Part shown: positions 27,999-36,288 of the stretch, piece by piece
Layout: the number at the start of each line of letters is the position of its first letter
Position numbering within the stretch: position 1 is the stretch's first letter
Assembly (NCBI GenBank): GCA_002479765.1
Contig: DLOZ01000031.1
Span: forward strand, 1 to 56,372
DNA length: 56,372 bases
DNA from: Sphingomonadales bacterium UBA7471
Lineage (GTDB): Bacteria; Pseudomonadota; Alphaproteobacteria; Sphingomonadales; Sphingomonadaceae
Direction of reading: 5' to 3'
Notes under the pieces: generated by a model
Seen by the model: only the letters and a program-made list of their open reading frames with translations
Database searches by the model: none
What the model was told of the DNA's origin: nothing
Translations under genes and position numbers: made by a program

Positions 27999-28032
27999 AC
28001 TGGCCTCGGCCACGTACTAGATTGGGTTTGAT

Positions 28033-28109
28033 TGGCGCGCCCTACAGGAGTCGAACCTGTGGCCTCAAGATTAGAAGTCTCGCGCTCTATCCAGCTGAGC
28101 TAAGGGCGC
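28033..28109 (-). tRNA. tRNA-Arg (anticodon UCU)
   Basis: The minus strand folds into a full cloverleaf: acceptor GCGCCCU/AGGGCGC, D stem GCUC/GAGC, anticodon stem CGAGA/UCUUG with loop CUUCUAA (anticodon UCU), and T arm with GGUUCGACUCC. The discriminator is G and the 3' CCA is encoded (complement TGG at 28033-28035). It decodes AGA arginine codons, which are rare in such genomes. No integrase lies next to it. Confidence 0.97.
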
Positions 28110-28167
28110 GCGCTGAAAGGCGCAATAACGGCTTTGCCTGCGAACGCAAAGCTGCTTATGTGATTTT

Positions 28168-28899
28168 ATGCAAGATGCTCCTGTTGTAACCGAAAGCGCA
28201 AGTGCCGTCACCGGACGCCAGTTCCGCTATTATGATTTCGTCATGGCCGCGTTCGTGGCCATTTTGCTCCTGTCCAACATCATCGGCGCGGCAAAGCCCG
28301 CTGCGGTGACCATAAGCGGGGAGCAATGGATATTCGGGGCAGGGATATTGTTTTTCCCGTTGGGCTACGTCATTGGCGACGTCCTGACCGAGGTATATGG
28401 CTATGCCCGTGCAAGGCGCGTCATCTGGGCGGGCTTTGCTGCCCTGTTGTTTATGGCGTTCATGAGCTGGGTTGTCGTTGCCTTGCCGCCAGCCCCGGGC
28501 TGGGAGGGGCAAGCCGCGTATGAAAGCGTGTTCGGACAAGTATGGCGGATCGTGATTGCGTCCATTACCGCTTTTTGGGCAGGTGAGTTTGTGAACAGCT
28601 ATGTCATGGCGCGCATGAAGATCTGGACTGGCGGCAAGCATCTGTGGTCGCGCACGATTGGATCGACCGTGGTGGGGCAAGGCGTCGATAGCATCATATT
28701 TTACCCGCTCGCCTTTTGGGGCCTATGGAGCCAAGAACAAGTGATCAGCGTTATGATTACCAACTGGCTGCTGAAAGTGGGCTGGGAAGTTGTGTTGACT
28801 CCCCTAACATATGTCGTGGTAGGCTGGTTAAAGCGTAAAGAGGGCGTCGATATTTTCGACGAGGGCACGAATTTTTCGCCCTTCAAAACCAAAGTTTAG
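28168..28899 (+). CDS. yhhQ: Queuosine precursor transporter (YhhQ/QueT family)
   Basis: Inner-membrane vitamin-uptake family protein of 243 residues with about six membrane helices, predicted to import preQ0/preQ1 for queuosine tRNA modification. Characteristic stretches are LSNIIGAAK (about 38), FPLGYVIGDVLTEVYGY (about 72-88), WAGEFVNSYVMARMKIWTGGKHLW (in two parts) and GSTVVGQGVDSIIFYPLAFWG (again family-typical). Length is normal. It is 6 bases ahead of a small membrane-protein gene in the same direction. Confidence 0.93.
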   Translation: MQDAPVVTESASAVTGRQFRYYDFVMAAFVAILLLSNIIGAAKPAAVTISGEQWIFGAGILFFPLGYVIGDVLTEVYGYARARRVIWAGFAALLFMAFMSWVVVALPPAPGWEGQAAYESVFGQVWRIVIASITAFWAGEFVNSYVMARMKIWTGGKHLWSRTIGSTVVGQGVDSIIFYPLAFWGLWSQEQVISVMITNWLLKVGWEVVLTPLTYVVVGWLKRKEGVDIFDEGTNFSPFKTKV

Positions 28900-28905
28900 G
28901 ACGTC

Positions 28906-29292
28906 ATGCAGGATTATGTGCAGCAGCTGGCCGCATATTGGATCGGTTATAAAATCCGCGTGATTGACGCGGTTGGACTGACCAACGATGCGATGCATAT
29001 CCACGGTTCATTGTTGATATTGTTTGGTTCAGCAATAATCCTGCGCCGCAGGCCCGACAGTGTTTGGTGTTGGTTGATCGTGCTCCTCGCCGAATTGTTC
29101 AACGAATATGCTGATCTGCAGGGTCAGGCACCGGGCGAGGCGACAATCGACGCTGCCATGCACGATCTTTACAATACCATGTTTTGGCCGACGATAATCC
29201 TAATATTGGGTCGGTTTATGTTTCCGCGCGCCAAAAAATCTGACGCAACACCCAACATATCAGGCGATTTCGCGGATCAGCCCCTCAAATAA
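28906..29292 (+). CDS. Small uncharacterised membrane protein
   Basis: I do not recognise the 128-residue product. Two hydrophobic stretches are visible (about 34-62 with GSLLILFGSAIIL and WCWLIVLLAELFN; about 92-105 with TMFWPTIILILGRF), separated by a polar loop, so it is probably an inner-membrane protein. It follows the queuosine transporter gene by 6 bases and is likely co-transcribed. Its last 33 bases overlap the convergent purQ gene. Conservation, not sequence motif, would be needed to assign a role. Confidence 0.7.
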   Translation: MQDYVQQLAAYWIGYKIRVIDAVGLTNDAMHIHGSLLILFGSAIILRRRPDSVWCWLIVLLAELFNEYADLQGQAPGEATIDAAMHDLYNTMFWPTIILILGRFMFPRAKKSDATPNISGDFADQPLK

Positions 29293-29928
29293 TCTGCGGC
29301 CGTCTGATCCACCCTGTATGGCCTCAATCATCCGTTCGGGATGCGGCATCATGCCGAGAACGTTACCTTTGTCATTGAGAACACCGGCAATGTTGCGCGC
29401 TGACCCATTGACGGGCTCGGCATAGCGAAACGCAACGCGGCCTTCGCCTTCCAAGCGATCAAGCGTTGCATCATCGGCAAAGAAATTGCCGTCATGATGG
29501 GCCACCGGAATGTGGATTTTCTCACCTGCTGCATATCCGCTGGTAAACATGGATTGATTGTTTTCGACCGTCAGACCGACCTTGCGGCAGACGAAACGGA
29601 TGCCCGCGTTGCGCATCAATGCACCGGGAAGCAGGCCTGCCTCGGTCAAGATCTGGAAACCATTGCAGACACCAAGGACCGGGACACCACGACCCGCAGC
29701 GGCAATGACCGCCTGCATCACGGGCGAACGTGCCGCCATTGCGCCAGAACGCAGATAATCCCCATACGAAAAGCCGCCCGGAATTGCGATGAAGTCTAGT
29801 CCGGATGGCAATGCGCTTTCGCGGTGCCACACCAAGCTTGTATCCGCGCCGGTGATGTCACGAATGGCAACCGCCATGTCACGGTCGCAATTCGATCCGG
29901 GAAATTGAATGACGGCAGCGCGCATCAT
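29260..29928 (-). CDS. purQ: Phosphoribosylformylglycinamidine synthase glutaminase subunit PurQ
   Basis: Class I glutamine amidotransferase subunit of 222 residues. It supplies ammonia to PurL for conversion of FGAR to FGAM in purine synthesis. The nucleophile is the Cys in VLGVCNGFQIL (about 85) and the catalytic His/Glu pair is in MMPHPERM (about 194-200). The oxyanion region FSYGDYLRSGAMAA is typical. ATGA overlap with purS upstream shows translational coupling. purL itself is not in the window. Confidence 0.97.
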   Translation of the reverse strand: MMRAAVIQFPGSNCDRDMAVAIRDITGADTSLVWHRESALPSGLDFIAIPGGFSYGDYLRSGAMAARSPVMQAVIAAAGRGVPVLGVCNGFQILTEAGLLPGALMRNAGIRFVCRKVGLTVENNQSMFTSGYAAGEKIHIPVAHHDGNFFADDATLDRLEGEGRVAFRYAEPVNGSARNIAGVLNDKGNVLGMMPHPERMIEAIQGGSDGRRLFEGLIREIA

Positions 29929-30155
29929 GCTTGCTCGATTTCGAAATTCTCAATGACCATATTGGCCAACAATTTCGTGCACATGGATTCCAGATCAGCC
30001 TTGGACAGGCCAGGCTCATGCTCAATCTCAATCAGGCGGCCGGCCCGCACATCGTGAACGCCCGAAAACCCAAGGCCTTCGATCGCGTGGTGAATGGCTT
30101 TCCCTTGCGGATCGAGCACGCCGTTCTTCAGAGTGACAAAAATACGGGATTTCAT
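29925..30155 (-). CDS. purS: Phosphoribosylformylglycinamidine synthase subunit PurS
   Basis: Small 76-residue subunit that bridges PurL and PurQ in the three-component FGAM synthase. The sequence has the usual PurS form: IFVTLKNGVLDPQGKAI near the N-terminus, then GFSGVHDVRAGRLIEIE, then CTKLLANMVIENFEIE. It overlaps purQ by 4 bases and lies 108 bases after the M16 peptidase gene. Confidence 0.96.
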   Translation of the reverse strand: MKSRIFVTLKNGVLDPQGKAIHHAIEGLGFSGVHDVRAGRLIEIEHEPGLSKADLESMCTKLLANMVIENFEIEQA

Positions 30156-30263
30156 GTGGGCCCTATCTGCTTGGTTGTTCGCCTTTCCTATAGAAGGCGC
30201 GCCGCGCGATTCAAGGGTAAGCTCGCGCCCAACAGGATTTTACACGCGTTCCATATGGCGCTT

Positions 30264-33146
30264 TTACGGATTGGACGTCGCCATGATGGGTTTGGCAATC
30301 GCCGCGTCAGGTAAGGCGCGGAATGTGAACTGTGCGGGTTTGCTGAGATACTGCTTGGCCAGTGCCCATAAATCCTGTGCCGTGATCGCATTGAACGTTT
30401 TTTCGTTCTGCCGGAACCGGTTCAGCTTGTCCGGATTGGTTTGCGCTTCTGCTGCAACCCCCAACCATGTCGGGTTGCGCTTTTTCCAATCGGCGTAGCT
30501 TTCGAGCACAGGTTTGCGTGCGCGTTCAAACAGGTCGCTATCAACGGGTGCTTTCACGATTTCGGCCATGACCAGATCGACCGTATTTTCGATGGCGGCG
30601 AGGTCCTTGGGGTCGCCTGATGTCGAAATCGAAAATGCACCACGGTCGCGATAGACATCCGACATCTCTGATCCGGCATACACACCATATGTCGCGCCCA
30701 GCCTTTCCCGCAATTCGTCGGTAAGGCGCAGGGTTACGACACGCGCCAACAGGTCCATCGACTGCGCCAGCTTCTGATCACGGTCACCCGTGGTGGTCCA
30801 AACCCGGCGCCACCCCAGCTGATTGGCTTCACCCTTGTGCGGGATATCGAAATTTCCGCTTGCCGTGCTCCAGCGTGCGTCCTGAGCTGTCATATCTGCT
30901 GTGCCCGTCCGGGTGGGCATAGCGCCAAAAGTGCGTGCAACAGCGGCAATCGCAGCGGCTTCATCGAGATCGCCTACGATTGCGATTTCCATCCTGTTCT
31001 GGATCAGGGCATCGCCCAACGCAGATTTCAGCTGCGAAAAATCGGCCGCTTGGACCTCTTCAAGCGGTGCCAGCGCAAAGCGGGGGTCATTGTCCGTCAT
31101 GATTCGCGCCATGGCGATGCTCAATGCCGATCCCGGAGTTGCGTCCAGCCGCGCGAAGATTTCTGGCAATGGGCGGCGGAACAAGCGGAGCGCACTGTCG
31201 GCATAGCCGGGATATCTGGTGTACGCGGCCATCACCTGCAACTGGCGCTCCAAGTCCACAGGTGCAACCGCGCCAGTGCCGCCAAAATAGTCTTCAGCTA
31301 CCCCGAATGCGGGTGTGACGGTTGTCCCGGCAAGCAATGAGCGCAGGTCTTCAAAATCATGCGCAGCAAGACCGCCGGAAACATACGCCCCTGACATCAG
31401 CCAAGCCAATACCGCCTTGTCCTTCGCAAAATGCAATCGTCCGCCATCGATCCGCAGGGAATAGCGGACGCGATTGTCCTCAAAATCGGTTTTTTTGAGG
31501 TTCAGCAAAACGCCATTGGCAAAGCGGATGGTGCGAATGCCAAGGTCGGCAACGACGGTATCTTCAACGACAGTGCCGGCTGGACCAAAGTCTGTGTAGG
31601 CAAATGCTGATGCCTTGCGCGCAACGGGCGCCGCCACCGCAATAGCGCGGCTTGCACCATAAGCGGCCAAGATATCATCGGAAGACGTCCCTGACGTCTG
31701 CTTCGTGGACAGAAATATTTGCGGGGCCGTCATTTGGCCAAACCATTTTGCGAATTCCGCATTGATCGCAGCTTTCGTCATGAACGGACGCAATTGCCGC
31801 CATAGCAGCAACCGGTAGGCGTCTGAATTATAGACGTCATCGTCAAGTCCGACCAAATCGTTGGCGATCGAAGCGCTTTGCTCTGTGCCCTCCGCCTTGG
31901 CGTTGTTTTCAAAAGAGGTGTCGAGGCGCTTTATCTGCTCGGCAACTTCGGCGTCGTCAAAACCATATTGCACGGCTTGCCGGACAGCCTGTTCTGTAAA
32001 TGGCAGCAACGCCCGCCAACTGCCGTCTTTGCCGCCTGCGCTAAAGCCGACTGCCGCATAACTGTCGCAGATACCTAAAGCAAAATTTACACCACCGCCC
32101 AAAAAGGGAATGTCCTCTGAACGCGACCGGCGGCTTATCCGCTGGGAAATGATGGCCGATGCAATTTGCATCTTGAGTTCAATCATCGCCCGTTCGACGG
32201 TGTCAGGCCGGAGTTTGTCCTTGAAAAACTGTTGAACGCCAATGGCTTCATTGATTTCAGGATGGGTAAAACTTGCGGCAGACACGCCACGCGACGTATC
32301 GAGTTCACAGCGGTCAAGTTTGCCCAAGGGTGGTGCTGCGACCTGCCAATCGGCGAATTTGTTCGCCAATTCGCGCTCAATCGCAACGGGATCCACTGGC
32401 CCAACCACGATGATCTTGATCCGGTCGGGCCGATAATATGTGCGATAGAGCGCCTTCAACCGGTCCGCAGGTGCGGTTTCGATGATTTCGGACAGCCCAA
32501 TCGGGTAGCGGGTCGAAAAATAGGTGTTGGGGTAAAAGAGATTGTTGGCGGCCCGCCAACTCTGAAACGCGTAATTTTCGCGCTCGCGTCGCTCAGCCAA
32601 TACGATCCCACGCTCACGATCAACCGACGCCGGGTTAAACGAGATATTGCCCGCGGTCTCGCGCATCAGGAACAAGGCGCGCTCAATCAGGCGTGGGTCG
32701 GCTTTCGGCAAATCGAGCTTATACTCGGTCTGCGTATATCCCGTTGACGCGTTCGTATCGGCGCCAAAGGATAGGCCAAGCCGCTCAAGCATTTTGACCA
32801 TCTCGCCCTCGGGCACGTTCGTGCTGCCGTTAAAGGCCATATGTTCGATGAAATGCGCGAGCCCTTGCTCGTCCTCCGCCTCTGCCGCTGACCCGAAGTC
32901 GATGACCATGCGCACAAGCACCTGATTCTCGGGGCGCTGGTTCGGGCGAATGGCGTAGCGCAGACCATTGGGCAGCCGCCCGTAAATGATGCTTGGGTCT
33001 GGTTCGAGGTCGGACGTTTCCGCGTTCCAGGGTGCGGTGCGTTCCGTGCCGTGGACTTTTGTTTTCTCTTGCGGCGCAGCGGACAAAGCGGGTGTGCCTA
33101 CAACCGAGGTAGCCACCGCCAATACAACTAAAAGTCTCTTGTTCAT
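30264..33146 (-). CDS. M16 family zinc metallopeptidase (insulinase/PqqL-like), exported
   Basis: Predicted periplasmic zinc protease, about 960 residues. A signal peptide (MNKRLLVVLAVATSVVG then ALSAAP) is followed by four M16 half-domains. The inverted zinc motif HFIEH with the downstream Glu region of M16 proteins lies near residue 100 in GLAHFIEHMAFNGSTNVPEGE. The C-terminal half lacks this motif, as usual. ATG 33146 is preferred over a TTG at 33182 because it begins the signal peptide directly. It sits between purC and purS on the same strand, an unrelated gene inside a purine cluster. Substrate unknown. Confidence 0.9.
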   Translation of the reverse strand: MNKRLLVVLAVATSVVGTPALSAAPQEKTKVHGTERTAPWNAETSDLEPDPSIIYGRLPNGLRYAIRPNQRPENQVLVRMVIDFGSAAEAEDEQGLAHFIEHMAFNGSTNVPEGEMVKMLERLGLSFGADTNASTGYTQTEYKLDLPKADPRLIERALFLMRETAGNISFNPASVDRERGIVLAERRERENYAFQSWRAANNLFYPNTYFSTRYPIGLSEIIETAPADRLKALYRTYYRPDRIKIIVVGPVDPVAIERELANKFADWQVAAPPLGKLDRCELDTSRGVSAASFTHPEINEAIGVQQFFKDKLRPDTVERAMIELKMQIASAIISQRISRRSRSEDIPFLGGGVNFALGICDSYAAVGFSAGGKDGSWRALLPFTEQAVRQAVQYGFDDAEVAEQIKRLDTSFENNAKAEGTEQSASIANDLVGLDDDVYNSDAYRLLLWRQLRPFMTKAAINAEFAKWFGQMTAPQIFLSTKQTSGTSSDDILAAYGASRAIAVAAPVARKASAFAYTDFGPAGTVVEDTVVADLGIRTIRFANGVLLNLKKTDFEDNRVRYSLRIDGGRLHFAKDKAVLAWLMSGAYVSGGLAAHDFEDLRSLLAGTTVTPAFGVAEDYFGGTGAVAPVDLERQLQVMAAYTRYPGYADSALRLFRRPLPEIFARLDATPGSALSIAMARIMTDNDPRFALAPLEEVQAADFSQLKSALGDALIQNRMEIAIVGDLDEAAAIAAVARTFGAMPTRTGTADMTAQDARWSTASGNFDIPHKGEANQLGWRRVWTTTGDRDQKLAQSMDLLARVVTLRLTDELRERLGATYGVYAGSEMSDVYRDRGAFSISTSGDPKDLAAIENTVDLVMAEIVKAPVDSDLFERARKPVLESYADWKKRNPTWLGVAAEAQTNPDKLNRFRQNEKTFNAITAQDLWALAKQYLSKPAQFTFRALPDAAIAKPIMATSNP

Positions 33147-33206
33147 CGATCGACTTTGTCCAGAGAAAGCCACCGATAGCAAGATGCAAAGATGTAAATT
33201 CTTGTG

Positions 33207-33986
33207 TTACTTGCCTTTACGTAGCCTATGGCTAACCATATCCAGCACAGCGCCTTCGCTTTCATCCGGCATCAGGCCAAGACGGCGCGCCACTTCTTGA
33301 TAGGCTTCGGCTTCACCACCCAAATCACGGCGGAAGCGATCCTTATCAAGCTTTTCGCCGGTTTCGATATCCCAAAGGCGGCACCCATCCGGGCTGATTT
33401 CGTCCGCCAAAATGATGCGCGAAAAATCGCCATCAAACAGTCGGCCGAACTCCAGTTTAAAGTCCACCAATCGAATGCCAATCGCTGCAAACATACCGCA
33501 CATGAAATCATTGATGCGGATCGCCATCGAAGAAATGTCCTGCATTTCCTCCTGCGTGGCCCAGCCGAAGCATGCGATATGCTCTTCGGCTACAAGCGGG
33601 TCGCCCAGACTGTCGTCTTTGTAGCAATATTCCAGCAATGTGTGGGGCAGGGGTGTGCCTTCTTCGATGCCCAGCCGTTTGGACAAAGTGCCCGCAGCGA
33701 CATTGCGCACAATCACTTCGATCGGCACGATTTCAACTTGCCGGATGAGCTGCTCACGCATGTTCAGGCGGCGGATGAAGTGGGTGGGAATGCCAATATG
33801 GCTCAGGCGCGTAAAAACATGCTCAGAGACGCGATTGTTAATGACGCCTTTGCCAGAAATCGTACCCTTTTTCTGGGCGTTAAAGGCGGTCGCATCATCC
33901 TTGAAATATTGGATCAGCGTGCCGGGTTCAGGGCCTTCATAAAGAATCTTGGCCTTGCCTTCGTATATTTTGCGGCGGCGGGTCAT
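33207..33986 (-). CDS. purC: SAICAR synthetase PurC
   Basis: Phosphoribosylaminoimidazole-succinocarboxamide synthase: ATP-dependent condensation of CAIR with aspartate. The 259-residue protein opens MTRRRKIYEGKAKILYEG and has the family signatures VEIVPIEVIVRNVAAGTLSK and LVDFKLEFGR. The in-frame extension to 34082 would add 32 unconserved residues, so the ATG at 33986 is used. It is divergent from aat with about 150 bases between, a likely shared promoter region. The M16 gene follows 60 bases downstream. Confidence 0.97.
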   Translation of the reverse strand: MTRRRKIYEGKAKILYEGPEPGTLIQYFKDDATAFNAQKKGTISGKGVINNRVSEHVFTRLSHIGIPTHFIRRLNMREQLIRQVEIVPIEVIVRNVAAGTLSKRLGIEEGTPLPHTLLEYCYKDDSLGDPLVAEEHIACFGWATQEEMQDISSMAIRINDFMCGMFAAIGIRLVDFKLEFGRLFDGDFSRIILADEISPDGCRLWDIETGEKLDKDRFRRDLGGEAEAYQEVARRLGLMPDESEGAVLDMVSHRLRKGK

Positions 33987-34139
33987 ATGCGGTCCCTGAC
34001 TTTGCTTAAAATGACGTGCCCCGGCAGGACCGGTCGAAAAGTGACCAGATGCTGCCGGGGCATTTTGTTCGCTATAATCCATTGCATGCGGCGGCGCAAT
34101 TCGAGATAGGCCCCTTAACGGACAGGAAAGGACAGATTT

Positions 34140-34898
34140 TTGCCCATCGATCTGGATTTGCTGCTTCAGGCCTACGCCAATGGCATATTTCCGATGTCCG
34201 ACGCCCGTGATGACCCTGATACTTTTTGGATTGAACCGGAATATCGCGCGATTTTGCCGCTGGACGGATTTCGGTTGTCCAAATCATTGGCGAAAACGAT
34301 CCGGCAGGGGCGTTTTACCGTGACGGCGGATACTGCCTTTGCCCAAATCATCGCAACATGCGCCGAGTCGCATGATGATCGGCGCGAGACGTGGATAAAC
34401 CCCGATATCGAAGAATCCTTTTGCCAACTGCATGCACAAGGCCGCGCACACAGCGTGGAATGTTGGGTCGATGGCCGATTGGTCGGCGGGCTTTACGGGC
34501 TCGCCATGGGCCGCGCATTTTTTGGCGAAAGCATGTTTTCGCGAGAGACCGATGCATCAAAAGTGGCGCTGGCCTGGCTTGTCGCGCGTCTTAAACTGGG
34601 TGGCTTCGAACTGCTGGATTGTCAGTTCATGACGGACCATCTGGCCAGCCTTGGTGCCATTGAAATCACCCAAGGCGCGTATCTAAAATTACTCGAATCG
34701 GCGTTAAAGACGACCGGTCAGCCCTCGTCGGGCTTAGCGTCTTCATTGGATGGAGCAGCCGGTTCGGCAGGCGCAGCCTGGGGTGCACTAGACGATGCGT
34801 TATCGGTAGGTGCTGGCGCTTCCTCCGATGGTTTTTCTTCGACCGGCGTCTCTTCGCCGGGGAAGCTCATCCTGCAGCTTTTGACCCAGACATCGTAG
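34140..34898 (+). CDS. aat: Leucyl/phenylalanyl-tRNA--protein transferase Aat with extended tail
   Basis: Transfers Leu or Phe from tRNA to N-terminal Arg/Lys of proteins, making N-degrons. The core (about residues 1-195) has AYANGIFPMSDA, LPLDGFRLSKSL, GESMFSRETDASKVAL and FELLDCQFMTDHLASLGAIE, all typical. Start is TTG 34140, supported by AGGAAAGGA 8 bases upstream; no in-frame ATG fits. After about residue 195 comes a Gly/Ala/Ser-rich tail of about 55 residues that is exactly antisense to the low-complexity end of the DUF2155 gene, a 181-base overlap. The tail is probably not functional. Confidence 0.93.
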   Translation: MPIDLDLLLQAYANGIFPMSDARDDPDTFWIEPEYRAILPLDGFRLSKSLAKTIRQGRFTVTADTAFAQIIATCAESHDDRRETWINPDIEESFCQLHAQGRAHSVECWVDGRLVGGLYGLAMGRAFFGESMFSRETDASKVALAWLVARLKLGGFELLDCQFMTDHLASLGAIEITQGAYLKLLESALKTTGQPSSGLASSLDGAAGSAGAAWGALDDALSVGAGASSDGFSSTGVSSPGKLILQLLTQTS

Positions 34899-35344
34899 AT
34901 CGGGTGTTCGACAATATTTGCTGCCGGGTTTTCTTTGAAAAGCCAGCCTGAAAACACACTGCGCCATTTTTCAGCATCATTTGTGCCCGGCGGGCGTTCA
35001 TACACCAGCAATTGAACAAAGGCACCTTCATCGGGATAATTTTCCCACGGCGCTGTTTTCTCGCAGGCACGCAATCTCACGACAACTTTGCCAAAACGAA
35101 TGGCCTCGCCGGGCTTGAGTTCAATGTCGCGCGTCTGTCCGTTGCGTTTGTTCAACAGGCCCAGCACCGCAACACGTCCGGCCATGGGTGTGCCAAGTGA
35201 ATTATCAGAACCCGCAACAATCCGGTCTGCGGTCGCTTGGGCTTTGCCGGATTGTTCCGGAGCCAGCTTTTCTTCGTCAGAGGGTCCGCACGCCGCGAGC
35301 GTTGCCAGCAACGGCAGCAGCATCAGGCTGTGCCGGCGAATCAT
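34718..35344 (-). CDS. DUF2155 lipoprotein
   Basis: Predicted lipoprotein of about 208 residues. It has a lipobox (LLATLAACG, Cys near 19) and a DUF2155 core (about 60-150, with KPGEAIRFGKVVVRLRAC, FSGWLFKENPA and HPIYDVWVKSCR). Then comes an acidic, Pro/Ala-rich low-complexity tail (about 158-208). Function is not established. The start ATG at 35344 forms an ATGA overlap with the NDUFA12-type gene. Its tail runs antisense through the 3' end of aat, so both genes share the 181 bases 34718-34898. Confidence 0.85.
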   Translation of the reverse strand: MIRRHSLMLLPLLATLAACGPSDEEKLAPEQSGKAQATADRIVAGSDNSLGTPMAGRVAVLGLLNKRNGQTRDIELKPGEAIRFGKVVVRLRACEKTAPWENYPDEGAFVQLLVYERPPGTNDAEKWRSVFSGWLFKENPAANIVEHPIYDVWVKSCRMSFPGEETPVEEKPSEEAPAPTDNASSSAPQAAPAEPAAPSNEDAKPDEG

Positions 35345-35727
35345 GATGCGTCGGGACTCCACGCCTCATAATCGCCAGTGGCGCGGGCACGATGGCCGCC
35401 GCGCTGTATCGATCCCGCTGGCCGATAGGCACGGTCCGTGCCCGTCAAGTTGGACTCAGGCAGTGTTTCATAACCGCGCACTGGCGGCAAATAGCTTTCC
35501 GGATCGCCATCATGGGTGCCATGCAACCATCCGTGCCAGTCGGGCGCAACGCGGCTTGCATCGTTCGCGCCATTATAGATGACCCAGCGACGTTTACCGT
35601 CGGACGACTGGTAATATTTGTTTCCCTGGGCATCACTGCCCACAGCTTTGCCCTTACGCCAGCTGTAGATCATTGTGCCGATGGTGGCACCGTTCCACCA
35701 AGTGAAGATTTTACCGAGAATAGCCAT
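35341..35727 (-). CDS. NADH:ubiquinone oxidoreductase NDUFA12-type accessory subunit
   Basis: Homologue of the mitochondrial complex I subunit B17.2/NDUFA12, found in alphaproteobacteria. The 128-residue protein has the family features FTWWNGATIGT, GNKYYQ, RRWVIYNG and VAPDWHGWLHGTHD. It should bind the peripheral arm of complex I. The ATG at 35727 is preferred to an earlier start at 35763. It overlaps the DUF2155 gene by ATGA; this pairing recurs in alphaproteobacteria as far as I recall, though no nuo operon is in the window. Confidence 0.93.
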   Translation of the reverse strand: MAILGKIFTWWNGATIGTMIYSWRKGKAVGSDAQGNKYYQSSDGKRRWVIYNGANDASRVAPDWHGWLHGTHDGDPESYLPPVRGYETLPESNLTGTDRAYRPAGSIQRGGHRARATGDYEAWSPDAS

Positions 35728-35775
35728 GGACCAGCGATTAGGAGCAAGCACGTTGCGGTGCAATCCCTATTTGCC

Positions 35776-36288
35776 TTACTTTGCGGTCCATTTAACCGTG
35801 TCACCCGCCGAAATGCCCAACTCGGCCGACAACCCTCCGCGCAGTTCCAGTACGGCTCCAACCGGTTCGCCCGAAGAAACCGGTATTGTGGAGTAAGGAA
35901 TTGTGTTTTCGGCGATGCTCTCGATCGTGCCGTCTGTTCGGATAAAGATGATGTCGAGCGGGATCACCGTGTTCTTCATCCAAAAGCTTGCCATGCGCGG
36001 TTCAGAAAAGGGAAAGACCATGCCGGCATTGTCCGCAAGCTCGGTCCGGAACATCAACCCCCTGGCCTGCTCCATCGACGTCTGCGCAAGTTCGACAGTA
36101 AACGCATGCGTTTTGGCGCCACTGGTGACGCACAATTTCACTTGCTCAAGCCCTGCGGCAGACCGACCTGCGCCCGTTCCGGGTTTGCACCCTGCGGTCT
36201 GGTTTCCGCCATTGGCAGGCATTGTGCACGCGGCCAGCGAAAGGGCTGTCGCGTAAAGGCCCATTTTGCCAAGCTTACTTACATTCAT
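35776..36288 (-). CDS. DUF192 lipoprotein
   Basis: Exported 170-residue protein with lipobox SLAACT (Cys near residue 21) and a DUF192 domain. The domain (about 50-165) shows VELAQTSMEQARGLMFR, GMVFPFSEPRMASFWMKNT, PLDIIFI and GAVLELRGGLSAELGI, which are diagnostic. The molecular role of DUF192 proteins is poorly known. It starts in an ATGA overlap with the DUF2807 gene and ends 48 bases before the NDUFA12-type gene, so the lipoprotein genes and the complex I subunit are one transcription unit. Confidence 0.9.
   Translation of the reverse strand: MNVSKLGKMGLYATALSLAACTMPANGGNQTAGCKPGTGAGRSAAGLEQVKLCVTSGAKTHAFTVELAQTSMEQARGLMFRTELADNAGMVFPFSEPRMASFWMKNTVIPLDIIFIRTDGTIESIAENTIPYSTIPVSSGEPVGAVLELRGGLSAELGISAGDTVKWTAK

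Noticed and set aside
28033..28109. tRNA-Arg gene as an attachment site for an integrated element
   Set aside because: No integrase, direct repeat of the tRNA 3' end or change of base composition is seen on either side; both flanks are ordinary genes.
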